From an uncultured Paracoccaceae bacterium (GTDB lineage Bacteria; Pseudomonadota; Alphaproteobacteria; Rhodobacterales; Rhodobacteraceae): a stretch of 64,000 bases of DNA. A model generated the notes under the pieces. That model did not search any database and was not told the origin of the DNA. It saw only the letters and a program-made list of their open reading frames with translations. Where the stretch lies: the NCBI GenBank assembly GCA_943787985.1, contig CALSOO010000006.1, forward strand, positions 372,001 through 436,000, read 5' to 3'. Both the position numbers and the translations under genes were made by a program. Positions 27,652 to 36,991 of the stretch are shown piece after piece (within the stretch, counting starts at the first letter, position 1; each line of letters begins with the position of its first letter).

Positions 27652-28968
27652 ATGAGTGACCTGACTGCCCAATCCGTCATCGCCAAGCTGCGCCAGCGTC
27701 AAACGCCCGGGCGGGATGCCTTGGCTTGGTTCGCCCAAGGGCTGGCGGATGGCACTGTAAGTGACGCCCAGGCAGGGGCGTTTGCGATGGCTGTGTGCCT
27801 CAACGGTTTGGGCGATGTGGGGCGTGTGGCGCTGACGATGGCGATGCGTGACAGCGGCACAGTGTTGTCTTGGAGCCTGGCGGGACCGGTGCTGGACAAA
27901 CACTCCACCGGCGGGGTTGGCGATTGTGTCAGTCTGGTTCTGGCACCGGCTTTGGCGGCCTGCGGGGCCTTTGTCCCGATGATTTCGGGGCGCGGGCTGG
28001 GCCACACTGGCGGTACGCTGGACAAACTGGAATCCATTCCGGGCCTGAGCACCCAGCACACGGCAGAGCAGTTTCGCAAGATCGTCACCAAAACGGGCTG
28101 TGCGATCGTGGGCGCGAGCGCCGATGTCGCCCCGGCGGACAAACGTCTATACGCGGTGCGCGATGTCACATCGACCGTGGAAAGCATGGATTTGATCACC
28201 GCCTCTATCTTGTCCAAAAAGCTTGCGGCGGGTTTGGACGGCTTGGTGCTTGACGTGAAAATGGGCTCTGGGGCCTTTATGAAGGACCTCAAATCAGCTC
28301 AGGAACTGGCCGAGGCGTTGACCAAAACAGCCAACGCCGCAGGATGCCGCACGACGGCCGTGATCAGCGACATGAGCCAGCCTTTGGTGCCGTCCCTTGG
28401 CAATGCGTTGGAAGTGGCCGAAGCCATGCGCACCCTGACGGGACCCGGAAAAGGGGCGATGGTCGACATTTGTGCCGCTTTGGGCGGGGTCCTTTTGGCC
28501 AACGCAAAGCTCGCAGATGACGTGCAATCAGGGGCAGAAGCCATTGTCGGGGCCATTCGTGACGGTCGCGCGGCAGAGCGGTTCGGGCAGATGGTTGCGG
28601 CCATGGGCGGCCCCTTGCAATTCACAGAAAACTGGGGACGTTTCCTGCCCGAGGCGACGGTGATCCGTGAAGTCACTGCCAAACAGACAGGTTACATCAG
28701 CGCCATCAACGGGGAGGTCTTGGGCCTTGCCGTTGTGGCCCTTGGCGGAGGACGCCGCGTCGAGACGGACAAGATCAACCCTGCTGTCGGATTCTCGGAC
28801 ATTGTGCGATTGGGGGCCAAAGTGACCCGCGGTCAGCCATTGGGCGTCGTCCATGCAGGGCGCCCCGACAAGGCGGATGCGGCAGAATTCGAGCTGCGCA
28901 AGGCCATCACAATCAGCGCTGGCGCGGCCGTGACCCCGCCCGATCTGATTGTCGAACGCATAGGCTAG
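27652..28968 (+). CDS. deoA: Thymidine phosphorylase
   Basis: Phosphorolyses thymidine or deoxyuridine to the base and 2-deoxyribose 1-phosphate. It has 438 residues, the E. coli DeoA length. The phosphate and nucleoside site [15 protein letters not shown], the [20 protein letters not shown] motif and the [11 protein letters not shown] segment are all intact. The ATG at 27652 lies 5 bases after the cdd stop, and the stop shares one base with the deoB GTG start. Confidence 0.96.
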   Translation: MSDLTAQSVIAKLRQRQTPGRDALAWFAQGLADGTVSDAQAGAFAMAVCLNGLGDVGRVALTMAMRDSGTVLSWSLAGPVLDKHSTGGVGDCVSLVLAPALAACGAFVPMISGRGLGHTGGTLDKLESIPGLSTQHTAEQFRKIVTKTGCAIVGASADVAPADKRLYAVRDVTSTVESMDLITASILSKKLAAGLDGLVLDVKMGSGAFMKDLKSAQELAEALTKTANAAGCRTTAVISDMSQPLVPSLGNALEVAEAMRTLTGPGKGAMVDICAALGGVLLANAKLADDVQSGAEAIVGAIRDGRAAERFGQMVAAMGGPLQFTENWGRFLPEATVIREVTAKQTGYISAINGEVLGLAVVALGGGRRVETDKINPAVGFSDIVRLGAKVTRGQPLGVVHAGRPDKADAAEFELRKAITISAGAAVTPPDLIVERIG

Positions 28969-30158
28969 TGGCCCGCGCGTTCCTCTTGGTGATGGACTCC
29001 GTTGGCATTGGCGGGGCACCTGACGCAGGGTCTTTTTTTAACGGAAAAATTCCGGATACAGGCGCCAACACGCTGGCCCATATCGCGGCGCAATGTGCGC
29101 ATGGACGCGCAAACGAAGGACGGTTGGGCCCCCTCAACATCCCGCATCTGGATGCGTTGGGCATGGGGGCGGCTGTGCAACTGGCCTCTGGCAGCACGGC
29201 ACCTGCGTTGGGGTCCGTTCTGAAAGGGGCATGGGGCGTGGCCACCGAAGTCTCCAAGGGCAAGGACACCCCGTCGGGGCACTGGGAATTGGCAGGGCAA
29301 CCTGTGCCGTGGGACTGGACATATTTCCCCGACCAAAAGCCGGCGTTCCCGCAAGATGTCACCGACGCCGTTTGTGCCCTCGCGGGAAGCGACGGGATTT
29401 TGTGCAACGCGCATGGATCGGGCCTTGCGGTGCTTGAAACGTTTGGAGAGGCACACATCAAAACGGGGCGTCCCATCTGTTACACCAGTGCCGACAGCGT
29501 GTTCCAGATCGCAGCACACGAAGACCACTTTGGGCTGCAAAAACTGCTGGACCTGTGCGAAGGCATCGCCCCGATGTTGCACAAAATGAAAGTCGGCCGC
29601 GTCATTGCGCGCCCTTTTGTTGGCGAGGTCGATGCATTTACCCGCACAACGAACCGGCGTGATTTTGCGATGGCCCCTCCGGGACCCGTGCTGACGGATT
29701 GGGTGCAGGCTGCAGGCGGGCGGGTCTACGGAGTCGGGAAAATTGGCGATATCTTTTCGATGCAGGGGATTGATGAAGTGCGCAAAGGCACAGACGCGGC
29801 TTTGATGGGGCATGTCATGGACCTTGTGAAGTGCGCCGAGCCCGGCAGCCTGACCTTCGCTAATTTCGTAGAGTTCGACAGCCTGTACGGGCACCGGCGG
29901 GACGTGTCGGGCTATGCGCGCCATCTGGAGTGGTTTGACGCAGCCCTTGGGGGAATTCTGGGTCAGTTGCGCGACGACGACATGCTTGTGGTCACCGCAG
30001 ATCACGGCAATGACCCCACGTGGATCGGAACGGATCACACGCGTGAACGGGTGCCGGTTCTGGTGCATGGAATTGGCCCGAAACGGTTGGGGCATATGGG
30101 ATTCGTCGATGTGGCGGGCCTTGTGGCGCACCACTTGGGCATCGGGCGTCCTGTTTAA
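28968..30158 (+). CDS. deoB: Phosphopentomutase
   Basis: Interconverts (deoxy)ribose 1-phosphate and 5-phosphate, feeding the sugar from DeoA into central metabolism. It has 396 residues and alkaline-phosphatase-like metal sites: [15 protein letters not shown] at the start, [14 protein letters not shown], then [11 protein letters not shown] and [12 protein letters not shown] near the C-terminus. The GTG start overlaps the deoA stop by one base, so translation is coupled. Third gene of the salvage operon. Confidence 0.95.
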   Translation: MARAFLLVMDSVGIGGAPDAGSFFNGKIPDTGANTLAHIAAQCAHGRANEGRLGPLNIPHLDALGMGAAVQLASGSTAPALGSVLKGAWGVATEVSKGKDTPSGHWELAGQPVPWDWTYFPDQKPAFPQDVTDAVCALAGSDGILCNAHGSGLAVLETFGEAHIKTGRPICYTSADSVFQIAAHEDHFGLQKLLDLCEGIAPMLHKMKVGRVIARPFVGEVDAFTRTTNRRDFAMAPPGPVLTDWVQAAGGRVYGVGKIGDIFSMQGIDEVRKGTDAALMGHVMDLVKCAEPGSLTFANFVEFDSLYGHRRDVSGYARHLEWFDAALGGILGQLRDDDMLVVTADHGNDPTWIGTDHTRERVPVLVHGIGPKRLGHMGFVDVAGLVAHHLGIGRPV

Positions 30159-30254
30159 CGCTGGATTTCGGCAAGAGATTTCGGCTGTGGGGCAGACAAA
30201 CGGTTGTGCCTGCGCCGCCACCTTGGCACAACGAGAACAACATAGGAGCCTGCC

Positions 30255-30887
30255 ATGACCGAGCATTTGACCGTCGTCGATCACCCCCTTGTCCAGCACA
30301 AACTCAGCATCATGCGCGACAAAAATACGCCCACTGCCGTGTTTCGCCAGCTGTTGCGGGAGATTTCACAGCTTTTGGCCTATGAGGTCACGCGGTCCTT
30401 GCCGCTCACGACCCGTGAGATCGAAACACCGATGCAAATGATGAACGCCCCGACCCTTGATGGGAAAAAGCTGGCGCTGGTGTCGATTTTACGCGCCGGC
30501 AACGGGCTTTTGGACGGGGTGTTGGAATTGATCCCGTCGGCACGCGTGGGGTTTGTCGGCCTCTACCGCGACGAAGAAACGCTCCAACCCGTTGAATATT
30601 ACTTCAAAGTCCCGGACGGGATCGAGGACCGTTTGGTCATCGCGGTGGACCCGATGCTGGCCACAGGCAACAGTTCGGTCGCAGCGATTGACCGCCTCAA
30701 AGCGGCAGGAGCGGTGAACATCCGATTCCTTTGCCTGCTGGCAGCGCCCGAGGGAATCGCCCGCATGAAAGAAGCCCATCCGGACGTGCCAATCGTCACT
30801 GCTGCGGTGGATGAGAAGTTGAATGCGATGGGATATATCGTTCCAGGGCTTGGAGATGCAGGCGATCGCATGTTCGGGACCAAGTAA
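30255..30887 (+). CDS. upp: Uracil phosphoribosyltransferase
   Basis: Converts uracil and PRPP to UMP. It has 210 residues. The PRPP-binding loop [18 protein letters not shown] is intact and the C-terminal uracil site [27 protein letters not shown] is full length. AGGAGCC lies 5 bases upstream of the ATG. It is separated from deoB by 96 bases, so it may have its own promoter, but it completes the cdd-deoA-deoB-upp salvage set in which uracil released by DeoA is recaptured. Confidence 0.96.
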   Translation: MTEHLTVVDHPLVQHKLSIMRDKNTPTAVFRQLLREISQLLAYEVTRSLPLTTREIETPMQMMNAPTLDGKKLALVSILRAGNGLLDGVLELIPSARVGFVGLYRDEETLQPVEYYFKVPDGIEDRLVIAVDPMLATGNSSVAAIDRLKAAGAVNIRFLCLLAAPEGIARMKEAHPDVPIVTAAVDEKLNAMGYIVPGLGDAGDRMFGTK

Positions 30888-30967
30888 AAACGGCTCTAGC
30901 CCGTCTTGGTGCTAGACTCGGATGGGCAACTCAGGCAAATTGCACTCCATATCTTGTGGGGGCGCAG

Positions 30968-32419
30968 ATGAAAGTAACTAGAATTATCGCGGTAGCTGTC
31001 ATTGCCGCCGCAGCATTGGCTCAAACGGCACAGGCGCGATCCTTGCGCAATGCAGATGAGCCGGCAGAGTTTCCGCCAGCGAGCTTCAAAGGCACGCAAT
31101 ACGTCGACAGCCGTGGCTGCGTGTATATACGGGCAGGAATCAGCGGCAACGTCACGTGGATTCCGCGCGTATCGCGCGCGCGCAATCAGGTTTGCGGGCA
31201 AACGCCAAGTCAGACATCACGCACAGCGGCAGCACCTGCGAAGGCAACAACAGCAAAGCCACCTGTTCAAATTACTCTTGAGCCAACGACCACAGCAGCT
31301 GCACCGAAACCCGTCGCCGTGCCCAAACCTCGGGTCAAAGCCGCACCGGCACGCGTTGCCGCAGCGCCCGTGCGCCGCGCGGCTCCTGTGCGCCGCGCAG
31401 CACCCGTTGTGCAGCGGCGCGTTGCAGCGCCCGCTCCGAAACCTGTTGTGATCACACCTGCGCCAGTCATTGCTGCGGCGCCTGCACCGACATTGCGCCG
31501 TTCTACCGTTCCGGTGCGCCGCCAGGCATCATGCGGGGTGACCAGCGTCAGCCGTCAGTATGTGAACACTGGCGCCGGTGTTCGCTGCGGGTCCCAATCT
31601 GCCCCGCATGCCTCCAACACCGGGTATCGCCCCGCTGCCGTTCCAGCGCAGCGCAGGCAAGCGGTGCCGCAAGTCCAACCGCGCACGGCCACCGTTCCGC
31701 AAGGATTGGCGACAGGCGGCACGATCGCGTCGACCACACGGATCGTTCCTCGTCATGTTGCCGTGAACCGTCAGAACACCCATAACCTGCCGGTACCAAA
31801 AGGGTATCGCCGCGTTTGGGAAGATGACCGTTTGAACCCGACCCGCGCAGAACAAACTGTCGCGGGGGCACTGCGCACCAACTACTTGTGGACAAACACC
31901 GTGCCGCGCCGCTTGATCAACGCCAACACCAGAGAGGACGTCTCAGCCAAAGTGCCTCTGATCTACCCCTATGTTGACATGGCAACGCAGCAGCGCGAAT
32001 TGGGTGCGGTCACAATCGTGCGCCGCGAAGGACAAACGCTCAAGCGGATCCTGCGCAATGCAAATTCAAACCGCCAACCTTTCGTACGTCAGCGTACCGC
32101 GCGTCAAGCCATCGTGCGCCAGCCTGTCGTCTCCAGCCGCTCGGCCCCTGTGACCAAACCAAAAGCCGCAGCGCGCACGCAGCCTGCAGCCACAACGGCT
32201 GGACGCTACGTCCAAGTGGGCACGTTCGGGCAACCCGCGAACGCCCAAGCCACTGCACAGCGCATCAAGTCACTGGGTTTGCCAGTGCGTCTGGGGCGCT
32301 TCACACGCGGCGGAAAAACCTATCAGCTGGTGCTCGCTGGACCGTTTGGTGCGGATGCGCCGCGTGCTTTGGCCCGTGTCCGCGGTGCCGGATTCGGGGA
32401 CGCATTCCTGCGCAAATAA
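30968..32419 (+). CDS. Exported SPOR domain-containing protein
   Basis: A 483-residue protein with a signal peptide (MKVTRIIAVAVIAAAALAQTAQA), so it acts in the periplasm. After a short conserved N-terminal part with two cysteines (SRGCVYIRAG ... NQVCGQT) comes a long Ala/Pro/Arg-rich low-complexity linker that includes a tandem PVRRAA repeat near residue 140. A C-terminal SPOR domain of about 75 residues begins at RYVQVGTFGQPANAQATAQRIK. SPOR domains bind denuded peptidoglycan at division sites. The ATG at 30968 gives the clean signal peptide. It is transcribed alone and ends in a terminator. Confidence 0.88.
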   Translation: MKVTRIIAVAVIAAAALAQTAQARSLRNADEPAEFPPASFKGTQYVDSRGCVYIRAGISGNVTWIPRVSRARNQVCGQTPSQTSRTAAAPAKATTAKPPVQITLEPTTTAAAPKPVAVPKPRVKAAPARVAAAPVRRAAPVRRAAPVVQRRVAAPAPKPVVITPAPVIAAAPAPTLRRSTVPVRRQASCGVTSVSRQYVNTGAGVRCGSQSAPHASNTGYRPAAVPAQRRQAVPQVQPRTATVPQGLATGGTIASTTRIVPRHVAVNRQNTHNLPVPKGYRRVWEDDRLNPTRAEQTVAGALRTNYLWTNTVPRRLINANTREDVSAKVPLIYPYVDMATQQRELGAVTIVRREGQTLKRILRNANSNRQPFVRQRTARQAIVRQPVVSSRSAPVTKPKAAARTQPAATTAGRYVQVGTFGQPANAQATAQRIKSLGLPVRLGRFTRGGKTYQLVLAGPFGADAPRALARVRGAGFGDAFLRK

Positions 32420-32439
32420 GAGTGCTCTGAAAGCTTTCA

Positions 32440-32474
32440 AAAGGCGCGTTTGCATCGGCAGGCGCGCCTTTTTG
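32440..32474 (+). terminator. Rho-independent terminator after the SPOR gene
   Basis: AAGGCGCG (32441-32448) and CGCGCCTT (32463-32470) form an 8-bp stem with a 14-base loop, followed by TTT. It lies 22 bases beyond the SPOR stop and faces a convergent gene. Confidence 0.8.
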
Positions 32475-32500
32475 CTGTGGGGGTCTTGAAAAGATGCCGC

Positions 32501-33514
32501 TCAGGAATCGCAGATGGATTGCAAACGCAGCCAGTCGGCATCGCGCAGCAGCAGCTCGGGTGGCGCGGCGCGCATCGGATCTCCCTCGATCAAGGGAAGT
32601 GTGGTTTCTCCCGTTAGATCAAGAGCTTGGGCGTAGGGCGTTGACCTGATCTTTGCTGCCGCAAAGGCTTTGAGCAAGATGTCATCGGGCACAGGGACGT
32701 GGGGCGCCAACAGGATATGTTCGGCGTAAGCGTCAAGGGTTGTTGAGGGCAAATTGCCCGTGGTCAGCAAGCTGATGTTGGCGCGCATGCCCGCATGAGA
32801 CAGCATCGCATCCAGCGGATCACGCTGCACGGCGCGCACGGCTTCGGCCAGAATATAGCCTGCGGCGACATCGGGTTCTTCGTGGGTTTCGATCAGGGAG
32901 CGGTTGATCAGCACGCGTCCGCCGGGCAGACGCACACTGTCGCGCACACCGCTGCGCAGGATCACGATGTTCTTGGCGCCTGTGCGCAAAGCGAGGGTTT
33001 TGAGGGCAGGGGCCGCATTGGCGGCAAGGCAGGGCTGGCCGGTCACCCGTTCGATGCGGCGCAGCAAATCATCCCCGATTTTGGCGCGGGTGACGGGGGG
33101 CACGACCTCGAGGGCTTGATTGATCAGGGCACCGGGCAGCCAAAACGCCACAAGACCGACCACCGCACTGACCGAAACCGCCGCGCCCAGCCACCGCAAC
33201 CGTCCGGGGCGGGGACGGCTTCGATTGACAGCACGGCGCAAGGTATCGATGGCCTCGATCATCTCGGCATCATCGGGCGACAACTCAAGGGTTTCGTTCG
33301 GGTCGCCGTCGGGGTGGAAGACGGCAGGGTCATTGCCGGGGCTGGCCCGTTCAATAGCGGCCAGTGACCAGTGGGTGATGGCTTGATCGGTCAGGTCCTT
33401 GACGACCAAAGTCGCATCGCCGATGCACACCACCACTTCGCGGCGCTGGTCATCCCGCGTCGCGCGCCAGAGGGCTGTTGCCTCCAGACGGTCGTATTTG
33501 GTGAGGGCGGTCAT
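32501..33514 (-). CDS. Membrane-anchored protein with a zinc-less M48-like peptidase domain
   Basis: A 337-residue protein. Residues 1-100 are a cytosolic domain (VVVCIGDATLVVKDLTDQAITHWSLAAIERA). One transmembrane segment lies at about 107-130 (LGAAVSVSAVVGLVAFWLPGALI). The outer part contains RLPGGRVLINRSLIETHEEPDVAAGYILAEAV near residue 195, which copies the M48 pattern LPGG-hydrophobic-N/TRGLL followed by HExxH, except that LAEAV replaces the metal-binding HEIGH. I infer a catalytically dead peptidase relative. The function is unknown. Monocistronic, convergent with the SPOR gene. Confidence 0.7.
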   Translation of the reverse strand: MTALTKYDRLEATALWRATRDDQRREVVVCIGDATLVVKDLTDQAITHWSLAAIERASPGNDPAVFHPDGDPNETLELSPDDAEMIEAIDTLRRAVNRSRPRPGRLRWLGAAVSVSAVVGLVAFWLPGALINQALEVVPPVTRAKIGDDLLRRIERVTGQPCLAANAAPALKTLALRTGAKNIVILRSGVRDSVRLPGGRVLINRSLIETHEEPDVAAGYILAEAVRAVQRDPLDAMLSHAGMRANISLLTTGNLPSTTLDAYAEHILLAPHVPVPDDILLKAFAAAKIRSTPYAQALDLTGETTLPLIEGDPMRAAPPELLLRDADWLRLQSICDS

Positions 33515-33657
33515 GGTCTGCTCAAATCCGCTTGTTTTAAAATCATCTTAACACCACAACCCCCGATGATCAAAGAGGGGGCCGCCACCAAGCCGTCCCG
33601 CTCAGGAAGCTTGATCTGAAAATACTTTTTACCACAGGCACTTGGCCTGTGTTGACC

Positions 33658-35286
33658 CTAGAGCGTTGCAGCCAGTTTGCGCAATTCAAACTTTTGAATT
33701 TTGCCGGTCGATGTCTTTGGCAACTCTTGAAATACCACCTGTTTGGGGGTTTTGAACCCGGCCAAAGTCTCGCGGGCAAAGGCGATCATTTGCGCAGCGT
33801 CGCCCGTGCAGCCGTCTTTCAACTCGACGAAGGCGCAAGGGACCTCGCCCCATTTTTCGTCCGGTTTGGCGACCACAGCAGCCAGCGATACATCCGGATG
33901 GGCCATCAAAACGCCTTCCACCTCGACGGAGCTGATGTTTTCGCCGCCTGAAATGATGATGTCTTTTGCGCGGTCCGCGATCTGGATGTAGCCGTCTGGA
34001 TGTTGGACAGCCAGGTCTTCGGAGTGGAAATACCCCCCCCTAAAGGCCTCGGCGGTGGCTTCGGGGTTCTTGAGATATCCTTTCATCACCGAATTGCCGC
34101 GCATCACGATTTCGCCTTGGGCGGCGGTGTCCATGCTGATCTGGCGCATGTCCTCGTCGACCACGGTGATGTGTTCCATCATCGGAAAGGCGACGCCCTG
34201 TCGGGCTTTGATGGCGGCCTTTTCGGATTGCTCAAGGTCGTCCCATTCTTCGGATTTCCAGATGCATTCGGTGACGTGGCCGTAGGTTTCGGTCAGCCCG
34301 TAAACCTGCGTGACGTTAAAGCCCAGCGCCTCGATCTTGCCCAAGGTTGCCGGGGCAGGCGGGGCACCAGCGGTGAACACTTCAACCTGATGGTAAAATT
34401 CGCGCCGTTCACTGTCATCGGCGTTGACGATCATGTTCAAAACGATCGGAGCCCCCCCGAAATGAGAGACCCCCTCATCCGCGATCGCGTCATAAATGGC
34501 ACCCGCCGTGATGTCGCGACAGCACACCAAGGTGCCCCCGACCAGCGGCATCATCCAGGTGTGGTTCCAGCCGTTGCAGTGAAACAGGGGGACGATGGCC
34601 ATGAAAACAGGGTGCAAAACCATGCGCCACGACACAACCGTGCCCATGGTCATCATGTAGGCGCCGCGGTGGTGATAGACGACACCCTTTGGGCGCCCCG
34701 TTGTGCCGGAGGTGTAGTTTAGGGCAAGGCTCTCCCATTCGTCCTCGGGCATGACCCACGTAAAGTCAGGATCGGCAAGGGTCAGCACGTCCTCGTAAAC
34801 GGGGTGGCGGCCTGACGCGGGCCAGCCGTGCGCGGCGTCTGCGACCTCGATCAGGATCGGGGCGTCGCCTTGCATCACCGAACAGGCGGCTTCGGCCAAG
34901 GGCATGAATTGGGGATCAGCCAACACAACTTTTGCGCCGCCGTGGTCGAAAATATAGGCAACGGTGTCCACGTCCAAACGGGTGTTGATGGTGTTCAAAA
35001 CCGCACCACACGCAGGGACCCCGAAATGGGCTTCGGCCTGCGCGGGCAAGTTGGGGATCAATGTGGCGACCACATCGCCGCTGAGCACACCCATGGCAGA
35101 AAGGGCGGAGGCAAGGCGCGTGCAACGGTCATAATATTCGGCGTAGCTGACGCGGTGATCCCCGTAGATCACAGCAGGGCGGCCTGCAAACACATGGGCC
35201 GCGCGGCGCAAATGCGACAGAGGCGTCAGTGGTACATAGTTGGCGGGGCATTTCTCCAGACCCGTCTCATCTTTCATCCAGCCCAT
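33658..35286 (-). CDS. AMP-dependent fatty acyl-CoA ligase (AlkK/FadD3-like)
   Basis: A 542-residue acyl-CoA synthetase of the medium/long-chain type. The ATP-binding loop NYTSGTTGRPKGVVYHHRGAYMM is near residue 180, the adenylate motif GLTETYGHVTECIWKSEEWDD near 310 and the C-terminal catalytic lysine in LPKTSTGKIQKFELRKLA. An acyl chain-length preference cannot be read. AGGGGAGAG precedes the ATG at 35286 (MGWMKDETGLEK); an in-frame frame to 35472 is not family-like. The EamA gene starts divergently about 90 bases away. Confidence 0.9.
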   Translation of the reverse strand: MGWMKDETGLEKCPANYVPLTPLSHLRRAAHVFAGRPAVIYGDHRVSYAEYYDRCTRLASALSAMGVLSGDVVATLIPNLPAQAEAHFGVPACGAVLNTINTRLDVDTVAYIFDHGGAKVVLADPQFMPLAEAACSVMQGDAPILIEVADAAHGWPASGRHPVYEDVLTLADPDFTWVMPEDEWESLALNYTSGTTGRPKGVVYHHRGAYMMTMGTVVSWRMVLHPVFMAIVPLFHCNGWNHTWMMPLVGGTLVCCRDITAGAIYDAIADEGVSHFGGAPIVLNMIVNADDSERREFYHQVEVFTAGAPPAPATLGKIEALGFNVTQVYGLTETYGHVTECIWKSEEWDDLEQSEKAAIKARQGVAFPMMEHITVVDEDMRQISMDTAAQGEIVMRGNSVMKGYLKNPEATAEAFRGGYFHSEDLAVQHPDGYIQIADRAKDIIISGGENISSVEVEGVLMAHPDVSLAAVVAKPDEKWGEVPCAFVELKDGCTGDAAQMIAFARETLAGFKTPKQVVFQELPKTSTGKIQKFELRKLAATL

Positions 35287-35375
35287 CCGCGCTCTCCCCT
35301 TCGCATGTGTTCGCACTTGAATTGCTAAAAAAAGCGGATATTGCAAGTGGGTCTGACATCTATCAAAGGCGCAGC

Positions 35376-36287
35376 ATGACCCGAACCCTTCCCGAAACCA
35401 AGCCCTTACAAGCCGCCGCTTGTATGATCGGGGCAATGGCGCTGTTGGGGTTCGTGGACAATTATGTGTCAACTATCGCAACCGAAGTGTCGGTTTGGCA
35501 ATTCCTGAGCACGCGCGCGGTGATGGCTGTGGCACTGATCGCTGCCCTGTCCCTGACGGGGTTGGGGACGATCTGGCCGCGGCGGTGGTGGGCTGTCGGG
35601 GTGCGCTCCTTGCTGATTGCTGTCGGGATGTTGCTGTATTTCGGCTCGCTTGCGTTTATGCCTATTGCGCAATCCTTGGCCGGATTGTTCACCGCCCCCA
35701 TTTTCGTGTTGCTTATGACGGTGGCGGTTTTGAAACAAAAGATCGGGCCATGGCGGGTATTGGCAGTGGTGATCGGATTCAGCGGTATCCTGTTGGTCCT
35801 CGGGGTCCAAGAAGGTGCAACGGGGTGGATCATGTTGATGCCTGTTGCGGGTGGTTTTTTCTACGCCATGGGTTCGCTGGTCACGCGGATCTTATGTGCG
35901 GATGAAAGCACGCTGGCGATGTTGGCGGGGATCATGACGATGCAAGGGGTCATCGGAGTGTGCGTTCTGACTGGATTGTGGGTCATCGCGCCTGTTGTGC
36001 CCGAAGGGGCCGCCGGATTTCTGGTGCGCGGCTGGGTGTGGCCTATCCCGTCCATCTTCCCGCTCATTGTTTTGCAGGCGCTGGTGTCCGTTGCAGGTGT
36101 GTTTTTGCTGATCCGGGCCTATCAATGGGGAGACGCCAGTCAGGTGTCCGTGCTTGAATACTCCATCATGATTTTCGGGCCGTTCTTTGCATGGGTCTTG
36201 ATGGGGCAGGCGATCACGCCTTTGATGCTTGGGGGCATCGGGCTGATTATAGTGGCGGGCTGCATTATCGCGCTGCGCTCGAAATGA
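35376..36287 (+). CDS. EamA/DMT-family transporter
   Basis: A 303-residue inner-membrane protein with about ten hydrophobic segments in two EamA repeats (AACMIGAMALLGFVDNYV opens the first and IMLMPVAGGFFYAMGSLVTRIL the second). The family exports small metabolites and amino acids; the substrate cannot be predicted. The ATG at 35376 begins MTRTLPETKPLQAAA, right before the first TM helix. It is divergent from the acyl-CoA ligase. Confidence 0.88.
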   Translation: MTRTLPETKPLQAAACMIGAMALLGFVDNYVSTIATEVSVWQFLSTRAVMAVALIAALSLTGLGTIWPRRWWAVGVRSLLIAVGMLLYFGSLAFMPIAQSLAGLFTAPIFVLLMTVAVLKQKIGPWRVLAVVIGFSGILLVLGVQEGATGWIMLMPVAGGFFYAMGSLVTRILCADESTLAMLAGIMTMQGVIGVCVLTGLWVIAPVVPEGAAGFLVRGWVWPIPSIFPLIVLQALVSVAGVFLLIRAYQWGDASQVSVLEYSIMIFGPFFAWVLMGQAITPLMLGGIGLIIVAGCIIALRSK

Positions 36288-36343
36288 ATGCCGGAATGCG
36301 CGGGACATGTTGTGTGCTGATGGATTTTGGATAGGCTGAAGGC

Positions 36344-36991
36344 ATGATAGTATCGCGCGGCCGCAACTACATTTTTGTGCATGCTCCTAAAACGGGGGGG
36401 ACCTCGATGGCGCTGGCGCTGGAAGCGCGTGCCATGAAAGACGATATTATGCTTGGGGATACGCCCAAGGCCGTGAAACGGCGACGACGTTTAAAAGATG
36501 TGCAGGTCCGTGGGCGTCTTTGGAAACATGCGACGCTGGCAGACATCGACGGGCTTGTGACTCCGTCAGAGATTGCGGAAATGTTCACTTTTACACTTGT
36601 GCGCAACCCTTGGGACCGGATGGTCAGCTACTACCATTGGCTCAAAGTGCAAAGTTTCGATCATCCGGCAGTTGCGTTGGCGGGGCAGGTTGATTTCGCA
36701 CATTTTGTGATGTCCGATCTGGTGGCCCTTTCGATGAAAGCCAGTCCGGCGCGGTTTTACATGACAGATGCTGGCGGGGACGAACACTGCAAAGCTTATG
36801 TGCGGATCGAGCATTTTGAACAAGACGCAACCCCGTTGATGGAGCATTTGGGCTTCGACTTGACCTTGCCCAAGTCCAACGCGTCCCAAAGGGCTTTGGA
36901 GTTTCGCAGCTACTACGACAGTGCGACACGCGATAAAGTCGCCCTTGTTTGTGAAGAGGACATCAAGCGGTTTGGCTACGCTTTCGATTGA
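36344..36991 (+). CDS. Sulfotransferase family 2-like protein
   Basis: A 215-residue protein with the PAPS-binding pair of this family: the 5'-phosphosulfate loop FVHAPKTGGTSMALALEA (about 11-28) and the 3'-phosphate motif TLVRNPWDRMVSYYHWL (about 86-102). Such proteins sulfate or bind surface carbohydrates and are common in marine alphaproteobacteria near polysaccharide genes, although none are seen here. It follows the EamA gene by 56 bases and overlaps the 3' end of the convergent MHYT-EAL gene by 16 bases. Confidence 0.85.
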   Translation: MIVSRGRNYIFVHAPKTGGTSMALALEARAMKDDIMLGDTPKAVKRRRRLKDVQVRGRLWKHATLADIDGLVTPSEIAEMFTFTLVRNPWDRMVSYYHWLKVQSFDHPAVALAGQVDFAHFVMSDLVALSMKASPARFYMTDAGGDEHCKAYVRIEHFEQDATPLMEHLGFDLTLPKSNASQRALEFRSYYDSATRDKVALVCEEDIKRFGYAFD

